Numbered from the stretch's first letter, positions 1 through 8,656 are shown. The stretch is 64,000 nucleotides of DNA from CADCVW01 sp964251385 (GCA_964251385.1 CAXUJK010000003.1:496001-560000), one strand, 5' to 3'. Numbers and translations are program-made. The notes: generated by a model from the letters alone, not told the origin.

Positions 1-665
1 TCGTCGCGGTTGACGGGAGGTTGCAGATCCATGGCCGAATTCCTGATGGTCGCCGCGGGCAGCGGCATGGCGCGACATTAGGCCTTGGGCGTAGCTGCCG
101 ACGTGATCGAGATCAGTCCTTGCAATCGATACGTGCGACCTCGCCGAAACCGATAGTGAATGGCGGCCAGGAAGCCGTGAAGCGCCACCGCTTGAATGGA
201 GCCCGTACCGGACCGCCGCCGGCCACGACACACCCCGCTGTCAAACACCACAAGGGACTTCGCGACGCGGTGACCACGGGGGCGGGTCAGGCCTTGGGTG
301 ACGATGAACGCTACGCCAGCGGTTGCGGGTGCGAACGAAGCGAATGGCCACCATATTGCCGGAGGGGGAGCGGCAGGGGCTGACCGATGTTCGGCAACAG
401 GTGCCGCTCGACCTCAGGCGCCGACTCGGCGACACTTTCGCGACCTTGGACGTAGCAAAGGGAATGACGTTGCTGCTGTGGGCAAGGATCCGCATCTACG
501 TCCGCGATCATGCTGTGCCCCGGACGCTGTCGAAGGCCTCGCTCCAGGAGGTTCCGGCACCGGGTCGGCGGCCCCGCACGCTCCTTGCATCGGCTGCCTG
601 ACACGACGGGACGACTGCGGGGCGCTTCGCTAGGAAGGACCCGCAGGGCAGGGTGCGAGGGTAAG
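1..665. other. No convincing gene; probably decayed DNA
   Basis: All six frames are open only in short stretches that look like GC-rich chance ORFs. I recognise no protein family with confidence. A GTGAT-N4-ATCAG palindrome at 103-116 resembles a degenerate FNR/FixK box. A minus-strand stretch near 510-560 reads SMIAD after a leucine/arginine-rich segment, faintly like the middle of the HisKA_2 kinase encoded at 9336-10385. That resemblance is too weak to call a gene. Confidence 0.4.
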
Positions 666-1334
666 ATGCAAGATGGCCAGACATCGATCCGCGGCGGTGC
701 CGCCGAAGTCGGCAGATGGCTGATGCCGCCGTCTTTCTTGCTGTTCCTGGCTTTGGCTGCGAGCTTCGGTGCTGCGGGCATTGCCCTGTTCGGCTGGCAG
801 GCGGGGATCATGGCGGGCTTCGATCTTGCGAGCGCCGGCTTCTTTCTGAAGGTGTTCCCGTTGCTTGGACTGGAAACCGACGGAATGCGGCGTGCGGCCG
901 AACGGAACGATGCCAACCGCGTGTTCCTGCTGGTGATCACCGTCGGTGTGCTGTTCGTGATCCTCGTCACGGTCGCCGTCGAACTTGCGGGTCGCACCAA
1001 GCCTGATCTCGGCCGTATCGCGCTCGTCGTGGTCACGCTGCTGCTGGCTTGGACGTTCGCCAACGTCGTCTACGCGATGCACTACGCTCATCTTTACTAC
1101 CTGCCCGCTGCTGATGGCACGGACAGCGGCGGTCTGTCGTTTCCGGGCGAGGCCGATCCGGATTATTGGGACTTCCTGTATTTCTCCTGCACGATGGGGA
1201 TGACCTTTCAGACCTCGGACGTGGCGGTCACGTCGGCGAGGATCAGACGGATCGTTCTGTTCCACGGGCTGGCTGCGTTCGTCTTCAACCTCGGCGTGCT
1301 CGCCTTCACGGTCAACGTGCTGGGCAGCGGTTAA
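666..1334 (+). CDS. DUF1345 family integral membrane protein
   Basis: This 222-residue protein belongs, by recognition, to the DUF1345 family of bacterial inner-membrane proteins of unknown biochemical role. Four to five hydrophobic segments are visible, with family-like motifs: RWLMPPSF near the N-terminus, a YAMHYAHLYY stretch in the middle, and DYWDFLYFS...GMTFQTSD before the last helix. The open frame continues upstream to 510, but the arginine-rich extension is not protein-like. I therefore start at the ATG at 666, which follows a GAGGGTAAG sequence. A decayed copy of the same N-terminus lies near 4436-4515. Confidence 0.85.
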   Translation: MQDGQTSIRGGAAEVGRWLMPPSFLLFLALAASFGAAGIALFGWQAGIMAGFDLASAGFFLKVFPLLGLETDGMRRAAERNDANRVFLLVITVGVLFVILVTVAVELAGRTKPDLGRIALVVVTLLLAWTFANVVYAMHYAHLYYLPAADGTDSGGLSFPGEADPDYWDFLYFSCTMGMTFQTSDVAVTSARIRRIVLFHGLAAFVFNLGVLAFTVNVLGSG

Positions 1335-1644
1335 CCACCGCGATGCTCGTCGGATCGGACCGGTTCGCCAAAGCTGTCCTTCGTTGCCACATTGCACAGA
1401 TACGAACGCGCTTCGTCTGCCCGATCTGCAACTGATGCAAGGGCCTCTTTTAAGGCGATAGCGCGGACATGCGGATCTTCGCGCCTGCGCTTTTCGGAAC
1501 ACGGCAACGGCGCGGCTTCGAGTGAGTCGGGAGGCGGTTGTCAATGACATACGACGCTGCCCCTGCATCGAACGTCATCCCAGGGGTCGAGAAAGCGGAG
1601 CTCATCTCTTGACCTCCATCCACGGATCGAACGGACAGCCGTCC
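1335..1644. other. Intergenic stretch, no confident gene
   Basis: The gap lies between two convergent genes. A minus-strand frame of about 68 codons is open from about 1540 to the stop at 1331. Its composition looks protein-like (a KEALASVADRADEAR stretch), but it lacks a credible start and ribosome-binding site, so I do not annotate it as a gene. It may be the tail of a decayed small gene. Confidence 0.4.
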
Positions 1645-2193
1645 TTACCGGGAAAGGATCACGAGTTCGGTGACGCGTCGTGCCGTCCCGGTTTCTCCAG
1701 GAACCGTTTCGATGCGGAACGCGGCTACCCCATGTCCCATGAGAGCGCCCTTGACTTCCTCGGCGCGCTCAAGGCCCAGCGCCGCATCCTTCGCGCGATC
1801 GCCTCCGTCGCCGTAGCCGACGACACGGACGAGCGATCCCGGCTCACCCTGCAAAGCGATGGAGACTTGTTCGAGTACGCTGCGGCCGGCGACGGGAATG
1901 GTGCTCGATCCCGGCCGGAAGGATAAGCCATCCAGAGCGACGTTGCGCGGCAGCGATGCATTTCCCTCGATCCCGGCCGCAAGCTCAGCTGGAAGGGCAT
2001 TGGCAGAACCCTGGCCATTCCCTGGCCCGTCTCTCTCGGTCGAGTCGCCGCCAAGCTCTTTGGAAGAGCGTTCGGCTGTGCATTGGACAAGAGCCGGCAA
2101 CAGGATAGCGAGCACGAGAAGGCGTTTTGCGGAACCGATCGTTCGGCAACCCGCGAATGAGAGTTTCCGAACTGACATTCGATTCTCGCTCAT
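1645..2193 (-). CDS. OmpA-like domain lipoprotein
   Basis: This is a predicted outer-membrane or periplasm-anchored lipoprotein of 182 residues. The N-terminus has a basic region, a hydrophobic stretch (LLVLAILLPALVQC) and a lipobox-type cysteine at residue 38. The second half resembles an OmpA/MotB-like peptidoglycan-binding domain: SFRPGSSTIP near the start, then RVVGYGDGGDRAKDAALGLERAEEVK, which is the usual helix after the G-x-(A/T)D strand. The ATG at 2193 is supported by GGAGGGAA nine bases upstream. Its start overlaps the end of the upstream frame by ATGA, which could mean translational coupling if that frame is real. Confidence 0.7.
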   Translation of the reverse strand: MSENRMSVRKLSFAGCRTIGSAKRLLVLAILLPALVQCTAERSSKELGGDSTERDGPGNGQGSANALPAELAAGIEGNASLPRNVALDGLSFRPGSSTIPVAGRSVLEQVSIALQGEPGSLVRVVGYGDGGDRAKDAALGLERAEEVKGALMGHGVAAFRIETVPGETGTARRVTELVILSR

Positions 2194-2735
2194 GCTCTCG
2201 TTCCCTCCAATGCTTTATCCGGAACGTCGCGGTTCCATCCATCCTCGTGACGCTCGCCCTTCAAAAGGAAGGCGGGCATGCTCTGGACGCCGCCGCCGTT
2301 GCCGCTTTGCACCTCGCGTTCGACCTTGGACCGGTTTGCGCCACCTGAGCGACGACGCGCGTCATCTTCCGGGACGCCCGACGTCTTTGCGTGTCGACCT
2401 AGGCTGTCGGGATCGTGCGCGTCGTGACCGGCGTGGATAGCGTATTGCAGGATCGTGTAATCTTCGGTTCGCGCCGACCGCGTGACCAGCGCCGCGTTCG
2501 TCGCAGCCAAGTGCAGATCGGCCGGCCGAACGTCGTAAGATTTAAGACGGATGCGGTTTCTTCCTTCCGGCACCAGCGTTTCGACGGCCGGCGGTGCCTT
2601 GCCGCGACCAAAACATTGATGGTCATCGGGCTCAAACAAGGTGTCGGCTACATCGGCGGGACGGCGGGTGCGGTCGTAGGCGTTTACGAAAGGCGCGAGG
2701 TTCATGACTGTCTTTGCTGATGATCGGCCCCTCAT
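2190..2735 (-). pseudogene. Uncertain open frame, possibly decayed gene
   Basis: A 181-codon frame ends in a TGA that overlaps the ATG of the OmpA-like gene. The translation has low-complexity, charged segments and no recognisable domain. Other frames across the same DNA are equally plausible in short pieces. The ATGA overlap argues for a real upstream partner gene, but the protein composition does not. It may be a frameshifted remnant of a gene formerly in an operon with the lipoprotein. No function is assigned. Confidence 0.2.
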
Positions 2736-2805
2736 CCGGGCTCAATGCGGTCGCTGCGAGACGCAACCACGCGTCCTGATTTAGCTGAGGTTCGCCGCCC
2801 GAATC

Positions 2806-2819
2806 ATGATGCGGATCAA
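2806..2819. promoter_or_regulatory. FNR/FixK-like box upstream of the Nramp-type gene
   Basis: The sequence is ATGAT-GCGG-ATCAA, one mismatch from the TTGAT-N4-ATCAA consensus of Crp/Fnr-family activators. Its centre is 69.5 bp before the ATG at 2882. A transcript starting about 41.5 bp downstream of the centre would leave a leader of roughly 28 nt, which supports the 2882 start over an upstream GTG at 2840. Confidence 0.45.
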
Positions 2820-2881
2820 GTTCTCCGCACGCAACGCGTGTGACGGCAGCGGACGTCGTCGGTCAGTCGGCGGGAGCAAGA

Positions 2882-4216
2882 ATGCATTCCGATCCACCCG
2901 TGCTGTCCGTCGCGGCAACATCCGGCGAGCGCGCACAGGCCGCCGCAGGCGCCGGTCCGCCGCTGCCCACCGCCAAACGCGACGGATGGTTGCGCAAGCT
3001 TGGACCGGGCATCGTGACAGGCGCGGCGGACGACGATCCGAGCGGCATCGGCACGTACAGCCAGACGGGCGCGCAGTACGGCTACGCCCTCGCCTGGACG
3101 ATGGTGTTCACTTTTCCCCTGATGGCGGCGTTCCAGGAGATCTGCGGGCGCATCGGCGCGGTGACGGGCGCGGGCCTCGCGGAAAACCTCCGCCGGCATT
3201 ATCCGATCTGGCTGCTGCGCGGGGTTGTTCTGCTGCTGCTCGTCGCAAACGTCATCAACCTCGGCGCGGACCTCGGCGCCATGGGGTCGGCGGCGCAGCT
3301 GCTGCTCGGCGGCCGCGAGCATGTCTACACCGTGCTGTTCGGCGTGGCCTGCGTCCTACTTCAGATGTTCATGAGCTACGCGCGCTACGCCTCCTTCCTT
3401 AAATGGCTGACGCTTTCGCTGTTCACCTACGTCGCCGTCGTACTCGTCGCCGACGTCGATTGGTCCGCGGCGGCCATGGGCGCGCTCGTCCCCGCCCTCG
3501 TCTTCGACAAGCCGCACGTCATGGCCTTGTTGGCGGTCCTGGGAACGACGATCAGCCCCTATCTCTTCTTCTGGCAAAGCTCGCAGGAAGCGGAGGAAGG
3601 CAGGCGGCGCAAGATCAAACCGCTCGATCAGGATCCGGACCGCGCCGGCCCTGAGCTCAAGCGCATTCGGATCGACACGCTGTTCGGGATGGGCGTTTCC
3701 AACTTGGTCGCATTGTCGATTATCCTGGCGACGGCGGCGACGCTCAATGCCAAGGGCGTGACGGACATTCAAAGCTCGGCGCAGGCCGCCGAAGCACTGC
3801 GCCCCGTCGCCGGGGACCTCGCTTTCGCGCTATTCGCGACGGGCATCGTCGGCACGGGGCTTCTAGCCGTGCCGATCCTCGCCGGCTCCGCGACCTACGC
3901 CGTGTGCGAAATGTTCGGCTGGCGCGGCAGTCTCGAAAGCCGGCCGCGCCAAGCCAAGGCGTTCTACGCGACCATTGCGGTCGCGACGATGGGCGGGGTC
4001 GCGCTCGACTTTACCGGGATCGATCCGATGAAGGCGCTCGTGTGGAGCGCGGCGGTGAACGGCATCCTCGCAGCCCCCGTCATGATCGTCATCATGCTGA
4101 TCTCGTCCAACGCCAAAATCATGGGCTCGCTGTCGCCGCCGGTGTCGATCAGGACCGTTGGCTGGCTTGCGACGGCCCTCATGACGGCCGCGACGTTGTC
4201 GTTCCTCCTCGTCTGA
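2882..4216 (+). CDS. Nramp-related divalent metal transporter
   Basis: This 444-residue protein has about 11 hydrophobic segments and the Nramp (SLC11) fold signature. The family carries metal ions across the inner membrane with protons. Helix 1 reads GAADDDPSGIGTYSQTGAQ, so the metal-binding DPGN motif is replaced by DPSG. Around helix 6 the family MPHN motif is replaced by GTTISPYLFFWQSSQEAEE. These changes place it among divergent Nramp-like proteins, so the substrate cannot be inferred from classical Mn/Fe transporters. The start at 2882 is chosen for CGGGAG eight bases upstream; a GTG at 2840 in frame lacks such a site. A fragment of a paralogous gene survives at 7998-8135. Confidence 0.85.
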   Translation: MHSDPPVLSVAATSGERAQAAAGAGPPLPTAKRDGWLRKLGPGIVTGAADDDPSGIGTYSQTGAQYGYALAWTMVFTFPLMAAFQEICGRIGAVTGAGLAENLRRHYPIWLLRGVVLLLLVANVINLGADLGAMGSAAQLLLGGREHVYTVLFGVACVLLQMFMSYARYASFLKWLTLSLFTYVAVVLVADVDWSAAAMGALVPALVFDKPHVMALLAVLGTTISPYLFFWQSSQEAEEGRRRKIKPLDQDPDRAGPELKRIRIDTLFGMGVSNLVALSIILATAATLNAKGVTDIQSSAQAAEALRPVAGDLAFALFATGIVGTGLLAVPILAGSATYAVCEMFGWRGSLESRPRQAKAFYATIAVATMGGVALDFTGIDPMKALVWSAAVNGILAAPVMIVIMLISSNAKIMGSLSPPVSIRTVGWLATALMTAATLSFLLV

Positions 4217-4389
4217 TCCCAGCGCTTCGGGTTACGGCCGCGAAAATTAAGCTTCGGTCACTTTCCAACGGCCAACCCAAGGGAAGTGGGAGGCGGAGTG
4301 AACGACATCGGCACGCAGAGAGGCCCGGTGACGACGCGAACGGTCGACGCGGCGTCCCGCTTCCTTGGCCCTGGCCGGAAGCACGCGCT

Positions 4390-4515
4390 GCATCGTCATG
4401 CCCGAGAATGGCAAAAGGGATTGTGGCGAACCCGGCAGAGGTCGGGTGATGGCTGATGCCTGCGACCTTCTTCCTGTTCACCGGTCTCGCGTTTTCGTTG
4501 CGAATTTGTGGCCGT
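4390..4515 (+). pseudogene. Remnants of Nramp tail and DUF1345 N-terminus
   Basis: ATCGTCATGCCCGAGAATGG at about 4392 is nearly identical to the tail of the decayed Nramp copy at 8038-8060 (minus strand). Directly after it, the frame from about 4436 reads EVG-stop-WLMPATFFLFTGLAFS. This aligns with EVGRWLMPPSFLLFLALAAS of the intact DUF1345 protein at 666-1334. The reading frame is interrupted by stops and soon ends. These are short relics of genes whose intact or less decayed relatives lie elsewhere in the window. Confidence 0.6.
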
Positions 4516-4629
4516 GGCGCTGCTTGACGGGCGAAGAGGGCGCGCGGCCGGGTAAAGCATCGTGGCGACGGTCCTTCCCGATGCCATGCTTCTGCGAAGG
4601 AGCGTCGCGCGGACGGATTGCATGACACG

Positions 4630-5006
4630 ATGCAGCAGCCGCAACTTGCGATCTCCGCGGACAACAACGTGAAGGTCCGGGTCTATGCCACAAAGCTCTT
4701 CAGGAGCATCCCGCGACGATGATCAACGGCCGGGTCCGGACCGCGCTGGAGATGACGGGTGCCGCCTGCACATTGGAACTGGACGCAGGAGTGAGTTTCG
4801 GCCTGATCGTCACCGAGCTGGTGATCAACTTACTGGAACACGGCTCTGCGGACGTGCGGCGCGGCGGGATCGCCGTCGATTACCGGCGCGACGTAGCAAG
4901 GCCGACGCCGCTGGCGCCCGAGGGCGGCATCGAGCTTAGCGACAATCATCCAGGCGCCACCATCCGTATCGTTCATCACAAAGAAGCATCGACGATAGTT
5001 GGCTGA
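4630..5006 (+). pseudogene. Decayed HisKA_2 histidine kinase C-terminal fragment
   Basis: The first frame (4630-4722) reads QQPQLAISADNNVKVRV, matching LQQQLIVSGTEQVEVRHY of the kinase at 9336-10385. The next frame (4719-5006) continues with FGLIVTELVINLLEHGS, matching LGLIVTELVINALKHAF, the N-box of the ATPase domain. It ends with an NHPGATIRIVHH segment that matches the kinase C-terminus. The G1 box (DNGVGMP) and surrounding segment are missing, and at least one frameshift separates the two parts. The fragment cannot encode an active kinase. Confidence 0.75.
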
Positions 5007-5042
5007 ACAAGCTAGGTCGTGAACTCATAAACTCCGGCTTAG

Positions 5043-5492
5043 TTATTGATCGTCCCGGCCGATCAACTCCAGTGCAGCCTCGAAGGACGGCGCGACCGGC
5101 CAGACGCTTTCAGGCAGGTCGATGTTTGTCATATCGAAGGCAACGATCGGGTATGGTTCGCTTTCACGTAGGTCGAATGCCACAGCTTCGCCGCCACCGC
5201 TGCCGCCAATCACGAACAGCTTCGCAAAGAACTCATGGAAGATGCCATCCCGCTCAATCTGACAAACTTCCTCCGCAGGGTAGAGGCAAAGCCAAAGGGG
5301 CTGAACCGGCAACGGCCCTTCACCGCCGTTGCTAAAAGACAGCAGCGAATAGTAGCTTCCAGGAAGATCGACCGTCGCAACGGACTTGAGCATGGCTATC
5401 GCTTCTGCCGAAGCCCCGTCAGCTTTATGCCACTCTCGACCTTCCAGCACACGCCCTCCTTTGCCCTCTGCCGGTATGATGGCGACTTCCAC
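5043..5492 (-). CDS. SMI1/KNR4 (SUKH) family protein
   Basis: This 149-residue protein looks like a SUKH domain: a helix (SAEAIAMLKSVATVDLPGSYYSLLSFSNGGEGPL) carries the LP-x-x-Y...NGG signature, followed by a strand-rich region with VIGGSGGGEAVAFDLR and a terminal FEAALELIG helix. SUKH proteins often act as immunity proteins to contact-dependent or polymorphic toxins, but no toxin is visible nearby. The only available start is a GTG at 5492, about ten bases from the left end of the IS5 element. The element may have removed the native promoter or a few N-terminal codons. Confidence 0.7.
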   Translation of the reverse strand: MEVAIIPAEGKGGRVLEGREWHKADGASAEAIAMLKSVATVDLPGSYYSLLSFSNGGEGPLPVQPLWLCLYPAEEVCQIERDGIFHEFFAKLFVIGGSGGGEAVAFDLRESEPYPIVAFDMTNIDLPESVWPVAPSFEAALELIGRDDQ

Positions 5493-5502
5493 CTTGGATC
5501 TA

Positions 5503-6285
5503 AAGCTGATTCAGCGTCGGCATGAGCCGATATGACATGACCGACTTTGAGTGGCGAGTGATCGAGCCGCTGCTACCGAACAAGCCGCGCGGAGTGCCGC
5601 GCGTCGTTGACCGCCGAGTGCTGAACGGCATCTTCTGGGTGCTGCGATCCGGCGCACCGTGGCGTGACCTGCCCGAGCGTTACGGCCCGCGCACCACCTG
5701 CTACAACCGCTTCGTGCGATGGCGGAAAGCAGGCGTATGGGACCGGCTGATGGACCCCATCACCGCCGCGCACAATGGCGACATCCAGATGATCGACAGC
5801 ACTTCCGTTCGCGCCCACCAGCAGGCGGCGACGGTAAAAAAGGGGGTCCAGATCATTGTCTCGGTCGTAGCCGAGGCGGGCTCACGACCAAGATCCACGT
5901 CGTCGTCGATGCGCAAGGCCTCCCGATCCGGCTCGGTCTGACGGCAGGGCAGACGCACGACGGGCAGATGGCCGACACGCTACTCGAGCATATCGGCCCG
6001 CGCACGATCGTGCTGGCAGACAAGGCCTACGATGCCGACTGCATCCGCGAGCTGATCCAGGATCAGGGCGCCACGCCCAACATCCCGCCCAAGAGCAACC
6101 GCCGCTGGAAACCCTGCTTCAGCAAGCGCCTGTACCGCGAACGCAATCTCATCGAGCGGTTCTTCTCCAAGCTGAAGCACTTCCGCCGAGTCGCTACCCG
6201 CTATGACAAGCTCGCTGCGAACTTCCTCGCCATGGTCCAGCTCGCCTCAATTCGGCTGTGGCTCCGTGCTTATGAGTCTACAGCC
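5503..6285 (+). mobile_element. IS5-family insertion sequence (IS427-like group)
   Basis: The element is about 783 bp, bounded by TA dinucleotides at 5501-5502 and 6286-6287 that may be the target duplication. Its ends are imperfectly related: AAGCTGATTCA at the left and the reverse complement of TGAGTCTACAGCC at the right. It carries one transposase gene in two overlapping frames. A heavily decayed relative lies at 45385-46000. The exact ends are my estimate. Confidence 0.75.
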
Positions 6286-6288
6286 TAG
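5522..6288 (+). CDS. IS5-family transposase, read by -1 frameshift
   Basis: The transposase is split between a first frame (from the ATG at 5522) and a second frame ending at 6288. The frames overlap at GTA-AAA-AAG-GGG (5834-5845). A-AAA-AAG at 5836-5842 is a classical -1 slippery heptamer, and reading through it joins KK to GGPDHCLGRSRGGLTTKIH exactly as in full-length IS5 transposases. The N-terminal part has the DUF4096-like DFEWRVIEPLLPN start. The DDE domain shows MIDST (first D), VLADKAYD (second D) and ERNLIERFFSKLKHFRR (E region). It appears intact and probably active. Confidence 0.9.
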
Positions 6289-6320
6289 TCTGCGGCGAAC
6301 GTTAGCAACTGAGCGCCGCA

Positions 6321-6334
6321 TTGATCGCGATCAA
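6321..6334. promoter_or_regulatory. Perfect FNR/FixK-like box
   Basis: TTGAT-CGCG-ATCAA matches the Crp/Fnr-family palindrome exactly. The centre lies 58.5 bp upstream of the ATG at 6386, which fits a class II activation site followed by a very short leader. It begins 34 bp after the end of the IS5 element. Confidence 0.6.
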
Positions 6335-6385
6335 GAAACTGGCCGCGGCGCCGAGCTAGGTTGGCCATCCAAGGAGGCTCGAGCC

Positions 6386-6919
6386 ATGCGAACCCGATCG
6401 ATCTGCAGCGGTATCCTATCGGCGGTATTGGCCGGCACGGGAGTCGGAAGCGCGTCCGCCCGGTCAAGTGATGGCGGTCTCACCGGCGCATTCACCTATG
6501 CGCGCAATCCCGCCGTCGCCGCCGTGCAGCGGGGTGCCAAGGAATTCGTAGAGACATACCAGAAGAACCTGAACTCGGGAAACACGGAGGCAATCGTCGC
6601 CCAGTTCGCATCTGACGCGGTTTCGGAATGGAACGACAAGGCGACCGTGATCGGCAACCGGGCGCTCGCCGTTCCCTATCGCGAAATCTTCGCGAGGACA
6701 AAGTTCAGCACCGATTTCCAGTTCGATGCCGTGGACGTCCACGGCGATCTTGCGATCGTGCGCACCCATCATCCCGTCGGGCAAGTCGAAGTGAGCAAAA
6801 CGGCCGGCAAGCGCACGCTCGACTTCAACCGGGAAATCTTCGTTCTTCGCCGCACCGGGCCGAGTTGGGAAATCATTCTCTACTCGTTCAACACCCAGCC
6901 TAAGCAGGGTGAACAGTGA
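6386..6919 (+). CDS. Secreted SnoaL/DUF4440-like (NTF2-fold) protein
   Basis: The 177-residue product begins with a signal-peptide-like stretch (ICSGILSAVLAGTGVGSASA). It continues as an NTF2-like domain with FVETYQKNLNSGNTEAIVAQFASDAV, the usual first helices, then VRTHHPVGQVEV and a terminal FVLRRTGPSWEIILYSFNT strand pair. Such domains serve as small enzymes or ligand-binding proteins. No catalytic residues could be assigned here. The ATG at 6386 follows AAGGAGG by eight bases. A perfect FNR-like box lies upstream, suggesting oxygen- or redox-linked control. The frame is open further upstream through the IS end, but that is not protein-like. Confidence 0.75.
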   Translation: MRTRSICSGILSAVLAGTGVGSASARSSDGGLTGAFTYARNPAVAAVQRGAKEFVETYQKNLNSGNTEAIVAQFASDAVSEWNDKATVIGNRALAVPYREIFARTKFSTDFQFDAVDVHGDLAIVRTHHPVGQVEVSKTAGKRTLDFNREIFVLRRTGPSWEIILYSFNTQPKQGEQ

Positions 6920-7257
6920 AGAGCCGATGGCAAAGCTGCGAATAGGAGCGATCGCGCGACAACTTGGCTCCAAGATGGGGAGAACGAACGCCAGGCGGCG
7001 AAGCTCTCGGGCTCGGAAGGCGCAACCGGTGCGTTGAGCATCGTCAGCTTCGAACTCATCTGGCAGGAGGCGCGGACGATCGCGGGACGGGTTTGCGCAT
7101 CAAGACGGCAAGCTACGTCAGCTCGTCGGGATGCGGCGAGCGAGCCTAGCGGGTTGGCTACTTGCGGCCTTCCAAGATCGAAAGCCGGTAATCCACGGTG
7201 ACGCAGACGCGGCGCTAATCGGAACAGGTAAACCTCCCCAGCTCTGGTGCTCCCGTC
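6920..7257. other. Intergenic, no supported gene
   Basis: A short plus-strand frame from an ATG at 6927 to a stop at 7037 encodes a 36-residue, highly basic peptide (MAKLRIGAIARQLGSK at its start) without a recognisable family. Nothing else was seen. Confidence 0.4.
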
Positions 7258-7710
7258 TTAACGTTGACGTTGACCTTGGCCATCAGCCACCAACCGGTGG
7301 ACGCCCCGAGCGGCAAGCATCATTTCCACCACATAGGCGAGGAGTGCGCCCATGGTCAGAACGATGGCACCGCCGAATAGAAGAAACAGCAGATTGGATG
7401 TGCCTGCTCCGCCGACCTGTCCCAGAAATAGCGCGAGAACGGTTCCACACGTCAGCGCACCGGCGAGCGCAGCGAGCACGACCGCGCATTCTAGCGCGCG
7501 CGTGCGCCTACGTAGCGTCCGGGTTTCCAAGTCGTGATCGCGTTCCTTCCCGTCGCCTCCGGTCAAGACAGCAGCCTGATCGGCGACACGTCCAAGACGC
7601 GTCGCGAAGACGTTGAGCAGCGCGCCGATGCCGGACAGCAGGAAGACCGGAGCAAGCGCGAGTTGAACGACGTGCGCGGCGGCTTCCAAGCTGGCGGAAG
7701 GAGCATTCAT
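7258..7710 (-). CDS. DUF2721 family membrane protein
   Basis: This 150-residue inner-membrane protein matches the DUF2721 pattern. An N-terminal helix ALAPVFLLSGIGALLNVFATRLGR is followed by a cytoplasmic, charged segment (DHDLETRTLRRRTRALECAV). Two further hydrophobic helices come next (VVLAALAGALTCGTVLALFLG and LLFLLFGGAIVLTMGALLAYVVEMMLA). The function of the family is unknown. The ATG at 7710 is preceded by an AAAGGATC sequence. It lies in the same accessory region as the DUF1345 gene, but its orientation is opposite and it probably forms its own transcript. Confidence 0.8.
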   Translation of the reverse strand: MNAPSASLEAAAHVVQLALAPVFLLSGIGALLNVFATRLGRVADQAAVLTGGDGKERDHDLETRTLRRRTRALECAVVLAALAGALTCGTVLALFLGQVGGAGTSNLLFLLFGGAIVLTMGALLAYVVEMMLAARGVHRLVADGQGQRQR

Positions 7711-7997
7711 GATCTCGATGATCCTTTGATATCGGATGCGTCGTTTTACCGTCGCCGAATGTCAGGTCTGCGTCCGTAGGTACCCCGCGTGCCGGTCCTG
7801 ACCTGCCGATCAGCCGCCGCCGAGCACGTTGCGCATAACCGCAATCCCGCTGCAATTGAAGGCGCCCACGGCAAGTCCCTGAAAGATAGAGCGGCTCGGC
7901 GGATACCGGCCGAACTGATCTGTTCGTTCGACGTCTCAAAGGTCGGTCTCGATTATGACAAGCGACGAGGAAATCCTTGTTAGTCGGGATCAGATCC

Positions 7998-8135
7998 TCA
8001 CGAGAAGTCCAGCTCGTTATAATCCTCTTTGCCATTCTCGGGCATGACGATCTTGGCGTTGGACGGAACCAGCATGATGACGATCGTGACGGGGCTGCGA
8101 GGATGCCGTTCACCGCCGCGCTCCACACGGTTGAA
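7998..8135 (-). pseudogene. Frameshifted fragment of an Nramp-related gene
   Basis: Read on the minus strand, this DNA encodes VWSAAVNGILAAP, identical to the second-last region of the Nramp-like protein at 2882-4216. After a frameshift it reads VTIVIMLVPSNAKIV, matching VMIVIMLISSNAKIM. It then diverges into MPENGKEDYNELDFS and a stop. Everything upstream of the fragment is missing. This is the tail of a second, paralogous transporter gene. Confidence 0.75.
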
Positions 8136-8451
8136 TTGCTCGCCACTCCCGCTGGGTAGAGTCCTAGCTGATCAGCCTTGCCTGCTCGATCCCCGATGTC
8201 GGGATCGTAGTTCCGGCGGAAGCGCGTCTCCAATCGTGATCGCGCCTTCCGCTTTCCCCCGTTTTCCTGCGGTCGAAAGTTTCCGAGCGTTGTCGCCAGG
8301 AATGGAGCCGACAAGCCACCAATCGACTGATCCACCTTGAAGAACTCGGGTACTCGCCCACTGCAAGCGCGGCTGGTCTGCCAATCACGCCGTCATCACT
8401 GATCGAAATCAACATCAAGGCCGGCTTTCGGGCTCAGGGTCTCTCAGCAAA
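8136..8451. other. Decayed DNA with one FNR-like palindrome
   Basis: No family is recognised in any frame. CTGAT-CGAA-ATCAA at 8399-8412 has one mismatch to the Crp/Fnr-family consensus. It may be a relic promoter of the lost transporter copy on the minus strand, or it may serve the small plus-strand frames downstream. Confidence 0.35.
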
Positions 8452-8556
8452 ATGGGTGGCGATGACGACGTGCCATGGCCAGCCAAGCCATACCCGGTCG
8501 CGGCGGAATCGGTGGATCTGGAGAAAGCCGTCTGGGAGGTCACCTGGGTGCCGTGA
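8452..8556 (+). CDS. Possible small protein of 34 residues
   Basis: A short frame encodes an acidic peptide (MGGDDDVPWPAKPYPVAAES at the start, ending in VWEVTWVP). The composition is protein-like, and an FNR-like box is centred about 46 bp upstream. There is no clear ribosome-binding site and no recognised family, so it could equally be the tail of a decayed gene, because the frame is open upstream. Confidence 0.25.
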   Translation: MGGDDDVPWPAKPYPVAAESVDLEKAVWEVTWVP

Positions 8557-8656
8557 GGAAGACCGATCATCCGACCGGATCGCCTCTCGTTTCTGGAGGA
8601 CGGGTCGAGGTGCCAAACCGAGTTCCGGTGTGCCGTACGAAAGGTTGGAAACGATC

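Noticed and set aside
510..665. N-terminal extension of the DUF1345 frame
   Set aside because: Arg-rich, without hydrophobic or family sequence. The ATG at 666 gives the normal family length.
1331..1540. Minus-strand stretch of about 68 codons with protein-like composition
   Set aside because: No start codon with a ribosome-binding site and no recognisable family. It may be a relic, but it cannot be supported as a gene.
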